This document shows, piece by piece, positions 4,833-8,627 of a stretch of 8,627 nucleotides of DNA. Both the position numbers and the translations under genes were made by a program. Each line of letters starts with the position of its first letter. Position 1 is the stretch's first letter. The stretch spans positions 1 through 8,627 of the forward strand of contig JAPSJG010000139.1 in assembly GCA_031178305.1 (NCBI GenBank), in the 5' to 3' direction. Source of the DNA: Sinorhizobium sp. Its GTDB lineage: Bacteria > Pseudomonadota > Alphaproteobacteria > Rhizobiales > Rhizobiaceae. The notes beneath the pieces are model-generated. The model was not told the DNA's origin. It ran no database searches and saw only the letters and a list, made by a program, of their open reading frames with translations.

Positions 4833-6113
4833 TTAGAATCTGACTTTTAGCGATGTGGAGATCGCACCGACGAAGTCGTTATCGAAGTCGTAAGAGACAT
4901 CGCCGCCGACCACCTCACCCTGATACGTGACCGCCCGCGAACTGCCGCTGGTCATGATGCCGACGACGCCGGCGAGACGAAGCTCGACGTTTTGCGTTGG
5001 CGTGTACGAGACGCCGGTGCCAATGCTCCAAGTGTCCGTCTGCGCGCCATAGCCGTGGCTCGTTCCGCGGTCCCAGGTCAGGCTGACCGCGCCACTCCAC
5101 TGATCATTGAATTTGTGGCCGATGCCGCCGGTGACGGTCCAGCCATCGCGGTAAAGGAAATCCAGGCTCGTGCCGAATCTGCCCGGACCCGGCTCATCCG
5201 GTTCAAACTTAAGGACTTGCAACTGGCTCCAATCCGTCCATTTTACGGATCCGAAGGCGAGCCATCCCGGCGCGATCCCGGTTTGGAGCTTGAGCTCCAA
5301 CGAATCCGGCATCGATGCAGATCCGTGAACACCATATTTGGTGCCATTCAAGATACCGAGGCCCGGAATGAAGAATGCTACCTGGCTGAGATCGATGGTG
5401 CCGCGGAGATCATCCAGGTCGACCGCGCTGTTATAGACGAGGCTCGCCCGCATGGCGTATTCGGGAATCTCGTAGGCTACGCCCGCTCGCCATCCCCAGC
5501 CGCTATCCTCAAGGTCGATTCGTCCGACACCGGAGAGGCTTGAAAATGGCGGGGGAAAACCAGTGTAATCCTGAACCAGACGCTCCTTGAAGCCGCCTAC
5601 CTCCTGATAGAAAACACCGCCGATGATGCGCAGGTAACCAGGGCCCATGCTCCACTTGTAGGAACAAGTGGCGGCGTAGTTGTCGCTTTCGACTTTCGTT
5701 TCGATATTGGCATTGGCACCGGCCCAGTTCTGGCCGGGATTGAGGTGGGCGCCCCAAGGCTGCGAGTAGTCCGCCATACAGTCAACACTGTCACCCAAGG
5801 CCGCCTTGAAACCGATGCGGGGCGCCCAATAGCTCTCCGTGTCATCCACACTATCCGGACGGCCATTCAGATTTCCGCCGCCAAACGTCTCGGCAACAGC
5901 ATCCGAATGCGCTGTATCCGTATCGCGAACATTCTTCAGCTTCCGCTGCGGGTTGACATAGGTCGCCGTGCCTTCAACCGCGTAATCCGAAGGATCGAAC
6001 AGAAGATCGATATTGTAGCCGCCGCGCTCGAGCCCCCCAGCCTGTGCAGCCGACGCCAAGAGCAGTCCGGCGACTGCCGCCAGAATGCCCTTCTTCAATT
6101 CTTTTCGAGCCAT
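4833..6113 (-). CDS. OmpP1/FadL-family outer membrane transporter
   Basis: This 426-residue protein looks like a FadL-type outer membrane beta-barrel, a family that passes hydrophobic compounds such as long-chain fatty acids or aromatic molecules through the outer membrane. A clear signal peptide (residues 1-25, KELKK then a hydrophobic run, cleavage after ASAAQA) precedes a mature start GGLERGGYNIDLLFDPSDYA, typical of alphaproteobacterial FadL-like proteins. The remainder alternates polar and aromatic residues as barrel strands do, and ends in TSLKVRF with the terminal Phe recognised by the BAM machinery. Two cysteines (C112, C150) could form a disulfide. The start has a very strong ribosome-binding site (GGGGAGGAG, 4 nt upstream). 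It is a single gene with its own terminator and a dyad upstream. The substrate is unknown; no fatty-acid gene is adjacent. Confidence 0.85.
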   Translation of the reverse strand: MARKELKKGILAAVAGLLLASAAQAGGLERGGYNIDLLFDPSDYAVEGTATYVNPQRKLKNVRDTDTAHSDAVAETFGGGNLNGRPDSVDDTESYWAPRIGFKAALGDSVDCMADYSQPWGAHLNPGQNWAGANANIETKVESDNYAATCSYKWSMGPGYLRIIGGVFYQEVGGFKERLVQDYTGFPPPFSSLSGVGRIDLEDSGWGWRAGVAYEIPEYAMRASLVYNSAVDLDDLRGTIDLSQVAFFIPGLGILNGTKYGVHGSASMPDSLELKLQTGIAPGWLAFGSVKWTDWSQLQVLKFEPDEPGPGRFGTSLDFLYRDGWTVTGGIGHKFNDQWSGAVSLTWDRGTSHGYGAQTDTWSIGTGVSYTPTQNVELRLAGVVGIMTSGSSRAVTYQGEVVGGDVSYDFDNDFVGAISTSLKVRF

Positions 6114-6490
6114 TCAGCTCCTCCCCTGCAATTCACGACTGCGACAATTCATCCCATTCCGCAGTTGACGGTATATTTCTCACGACAGTGTGAAATGGCA
6201 AACATCACGCCTACGCTTGTACCGAGGATTCCGGCCACCAAATTTACGTAAGAATTTCATGATTCGGACATAATCTTAAGAAATCAGAACAACGTTCTAC
6301 TGGCGCCGGTTTTCATCTTCGTCGGCAGATTTTCATTCCAATTTGATAGTGATGTGTGACACAGGAACAACAACTTTGCTTTTTGCGGACCGCCGCGCCG
6401 CCTTGCCCTTGAATAGGCAAGCTTTAAAGCCTCCGCGTGTGACCTGATTACACTCAACCGGGCGAAGCCGACCCGCGTTTTCGAAGCAAA
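6114..6490 (-). promoter_or_regulatory. Upstream region of the FadL-like gene
   Basis: No gene is visible in these 377 bp, which are A/T-richer than the coding DNA. They must contain the promoter of the FadL-like gene. Apart from the dyad at 6175-6196 there are palindromic sites TTACGTAA (6244-6251), AGAAC-aac-GTTCT (6286-6298), TGTGT-g-ACACA (6353-6363), a hairpin CTTGCC/GGCAAG (6402-6421) and GCTTTAAAGC (6421-6430). GTGTGAC occurs at 6354-6360 and again at 6437-6443. I could not identify one convincing -35/-10 pair on the minus strand. Confidence 0.45.
6175..6196. promoter_or_regulatory. Near-perfect 22 bp dyad, candidate operator of the FadL-like gene
   Basis: ATTTCTCAC (6175-6183) and GTGTGAAAT (6188-6196) are inverted copies with a single mismatch, separated by gaca. 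The centre lies about 72 bp upstream of the start codon, where a repressor or activator of this gene would act. The symmetry and length suit a dimeric helix-turn-helix regulator; which one is unknown, since no regulator gene is nearby. Confidence 0.5.
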
Positions 6491-6491
6491 G

Positions 6492-6519
6492 AAAAATCCG
6501 CGGCATTGCTACCGCGGAT
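6492..6519 (-). terminator. Rho-independent terminator of valS
   Basis: A perfect 8 bp stem, ATCCGCGG (6496-6503) with CCGCGGAT (6512-6519), has an 8 nt loop and is followed on the minus strand by a run of Ts (TTTTTC). It lies 26 bp past the valS stop. On the plus strand TATTTTT also follows, so it could work in both directions, but no rightward gene ends here. Confidence 0.85.
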
Positions 6520-6545
6520 CGTATTTTTCCCTCAGAATAGGACCG

Positions 6546-8627
6546 TCAGCCCGCTTCCGACACACGGCTCAAGGCGACGCCGAGCGAGTCCCGCTGCTGG
6601 TCGAGTTCGGCCAGGCGCTCGCGTTCGGCCTCGACCAACTCAGGCTTGGCGTTGGCCACGAACTTCTCATTGGCAAGTTTGCCGAGAATCCTCTGCCGCT
6701 CGGCCTCGACCTTGGCGATCGCTTTCTCGAGCCGCGATTTTTCTGCCGTGAGATCGATCAACTTGCCGAGCGGAAGGCAGGCGGTCGCCTCGCCGACGAC
6801 GATCTGGGCACTCCCGCGCGGTGCCGCGTCCGCATGCTCGATGCTCTCCACCCTCGCCAACCGCTTGATCGCAGAGGCATGCCGATCGAGCCGCTCGCCG
6901 GTCAGCCCCTTGGCGCCAACGATCACAAGCGGCGCCATTGCCGCTGGCGGGACGTTCATCTCCGCGCGGACCGAGCGAATGCCCGAAACGAGCTCTATCA
7001 ACCAATTGATCTCGTCCGCGGCCGCATCGTCCGCATAGAAAGCCGCCGGCCATTCGGCATGGCAGAGCAGCGTCGCGCGCTCGCGACCGGGGCCGCCCGT
7101 CTTTCCCCATAGCTCTTCCGTCATGAAGGGCATGAACGGGTGCATGAGCTTGTAGGTTTCGTCCAGGACATAGGCGACGCAGGCCTGCGCTTCGCCCTTT
7201 GCGTCTTCGTCTTCGCCGTTGAAGACGGGCTTCAAGAGCTCGAGATACCAGTCGCAGAACTGGTTCCATACGAAGCGGTAGAGGCTTCCGGCCGCCTCGT
7301 TGAAGCGGTAACTCTCGATCGCCTCGGTTACATCGCGGATCGTGCGTGAAAGCTCCGTCAGGATCCAACGGTTGACCGTCAGCGAGGTCGCTTCGGGGAT
7401 GAACCCCTCGCTGCTCGTCGCACCGTTCATCTCGGCGAAACGCGTGGCGTTCCAAAGTTTGGTGCCGAAATTGCGGTAGCCGGCGATGCGAGCAGGGTCG
7501 AGCTTCACGTCACGTCCCTGCGCCGCCATGATAGCCAGGGTGAAGCGCAGCGCGTCGGCCCCGTACTCGTCTATCAGTTCCAGCGGGTCGATGACGTTGC
7601 CTTTCGACTTCGACATCTTCTGCCCGTTCTTGTCACGGACAAGCGCGTGGACGTACACGGTGTGGAACGGTTCGACCGGAGTGCCGTCGGCATCCTTCAT
7701 GAAGTGGAGCCCCATCATCATCATGCGGGCAACCCAGAAGAAGATGATGTCGAAACCTGTCACCAGAACATCGGTCTGGTAGTATTTTTCGAGTTCCGGA
7801 GTTTCCCTCGGCCAGCCAAGAGTCGAGAACGGCCAGAGCGCCGAGGAGAACCAGGTATCGAGTACATCCTCATCGCGTGTCAGGATTTCGCCCGGCTTGA
7901 AGTTTTCCAGCAGGTCCTCGACATAGGCCTTCATCGGCCCTTCATGGGCGAGATAGTGCTGGATCGCCGCATGCAGCGCTTCTTCCTCCGTCCTTTCGAC
8001 GAACACCTGTCCATCGGGACCATACCATGCCGGTATCTGGTGCCCCCACCAGAGCTGCCGTGAAATGCACCAGGGCTGGATGTTCTCCATCCATTCGAAG
8101 TAGGTCTTCTCCCAGTTCTTCGGCACGAAGGTCGTACGACCTTCCCGCACCGCAGCGATCGCCGGCTTTGCCAGCGTCTTGGCATCGACGTACCATTGCT
8201 CCATCAGGCGCGGCTCGATCGGCACGCCGCCGCGGTCGCCATGCGGGACCACATGCTTGTGCGGCTCGATGTGATCGACGAGACCGGCCGCATCGAGAAT
8301 CTCGACGATCAGCCTGCGCGCCTCGAACCTGTCCTTGCCCTCCAACTGATCCCATGCGCCATGGAGGGCTGCGGGATGGTCCAGCCCATCGAGGAAATCC
8401 TCATTGTTCTTGATCGTGATCCGTCCGTCCGGGGTCAACACGTTGACGAGCCGCAGCCCGCGGCGCTTGCCGACTTCGAAATCGTTGAAGTCATGGGCCG
8501 GGGTCATCTTCACCGCCCCGGTCCCGGTCGTCGGATCCGGATATTCGTCGGCAACGATCGGAATGCGCCGGCCGACGATCGGCAGAATGACGTGCTTGCC
8601 GACGATGCCCTTGTAGCGCGCGTCATC
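6546..8627 (-). CDS. valS: Valyl-tRNA synthetase, C-terminal three quarters (partial)
   Basis: The 693 codons present encode most of a class I valyl-tRNA synthetase, which charges tRNA-Val in the cytosol and edits mischarged threonine. The fragment opens inside the editing (CP1) domain (DDARYKGIVGKHVILPIVG, then GTGAVKMTPAHDFND). It continues with WCISRQLWWGHQIPAWYG, the catalytic KMSKS loop (fragment residues 337-341, at 7605-7619), the helical anticodon-binding domain (RFVWNQFCDWYLELLKP) and a C-terminal coiled-coil arm rich in Glu, Lys and Arg that contacts the tRNA. The HIGH motif and about 250 N-terminal residues lie beyond the right edge. The frame is open to the edge with no stop. A terminator follows the stop codon. 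Nothing looks broken. Confidence 0.97.
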   Translation of the reverse strand, partial: DDARYKGIVGKHVILPIVGRRIPIVADEYPDPTTGTGAVKMTPAHDFNDFEVGKRRGLRLVNVLTPDGRITIKNNEDFLDGLDHPAALHGAWDQLEGKDRFEARRLIVEILDAAGLVDHIEPHKHVVPHGDRGGVPIEPRLMEQWYVDAKTLAKPAIAAVREGRTTFVPKNWEKTYFEWMENIQPWCISRQLWWGHQIPAWYGPDGQVFVERTEEEALHAAIQHYLAHEGPMKAYVEDLLENFKPGEILTRDEDVLDTWFSSALWPFSTLGWPRETPELEKYYQTDVLVTGFDIIFFWVARMMMMGLHFMKDADGTPVEPFHTVYVHALVRDKNGQKMSKSKGNVIDPLELIDEYGADALRFTLAIMAAQGRDVKLDPARIAGYRNFGTKLWNATRFAEMNGATSSEGFIPEATSLTVNRWILTELSRTIRDVTEAIESYRFNEAAGSLYRFVWNQFCDWYLELLKPVFNGEDEDAKGEAQACVAYVLDETYKLMHPFMPFMTEELWGKTGGPGRERATLLCHAEWPAAFYADDAAADEINWLIELVSGIRSVRAEMNVPPAAMAPLVIVGAKGLTGERLDRHASAIKRLARVESIEHADAAPRGSAQIVVGEATACLPLGKLIDLTAEKSRLEKAIAKVEAERQRILGKLANEKFVANAKPELVEAERERLAELDQQRDSLGVALSRVSEAG

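Noticed and set aside
6286..6298. AGAAC-aac-GTTCT as a LexA box
   Set aside because: Alphaproteobacterial LexA sites are direct repeats of GTTC spaced by 7 bp; this is an inverted repeat with a 3 bp spacer.
6406..6413. CCCTTGAA as a heat-shock (RpoH) -35 element on the plus strand
   Set aside because: It points toward the 3' end of the oppositely transcribed valS, so no gene lies downstream, and it is explained as the loop of the CTTGCC/GGCAAG hairpin.
8505..8513. GTG at 8513 as the start of valS
   Set aside because: The frame continues without a stop to the window edge and encodes ValRS editing-domain sequence upstream, so this GTG is an internal valine codon.
1..8627. Mobile elements, CRISPR arrays, tRNA or rRNA genes, toxin-antitoxin or defence genes
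   Set aside because: No transposase, integrase, regularly spaced repeats, tRNA cloverleaf or target-site duplications were seen; the window looks like core chromosome.

Overview
The window reads as chromosomal DNA of a fast-growing rhizobium, most likely Sinorhizobium (Ensifer). The clearest sign is a near-textbook ExoR, the periplasmic regulator of succinoglycan and motility. A rhizobial-type dGTPase N-terminus, high GC content, and cls, xthA, exoR and valS lying close together agree with this. The assignment is from recalled family sequences, not a database search.

Layout, left to right: the 5' part of dgt (minus, runs off the left edge); erpA (plus), divergent from dgt; a cardiolipin synthase-type phospholipase D gene, cls (minus), convergent with erpA; a roughly 400 bp divergent intergenic region rich in inverted repeats; xthA (plus), coding exonuclease III; exoR (minus), convergent with xthA across a short hairpin terminator; about 400 bp of non-coding DNA upstream of exoR; a FadL/OmpP1-family outer membrane protein gene (minus) with a strong terminator; about 430 bp of intergenic DNA; and the 3' three quarters of valS (minus, runs off the right edge) with its own terminator.

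The genes are mostly single transcription units, not one pathway. Three concern the envelope: cls (inner-membrane cardiolipin), exoR (periplasmic inhibitor of ExoS/ChvI) and the FadL-like porin. The others are housekeeping: nucleotide pool (dgt), Fe-S cluster delivery (erpA), base-excision repair (xthA) and tRNA charging (valS). No mobile element, CRISPR array, tRNA or rRNA is visible.

No new multi-gene system is visible. The parts the known genes do not explain are intergenic. The cls-xthA region holds a train of hairpins. One is a nested stem with a T-tract that overlaps a tiny ORF behind an excellent Shine-Dalgarno; another is a long interrupted stem just before xthA. The cls start codon sits where a good promoter would start transcription, which suggests a leaderless mRNA. 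A near-perfect 22 bp dyad lies about 60 bp upstream of the FadL-like gene and looks like an operator.
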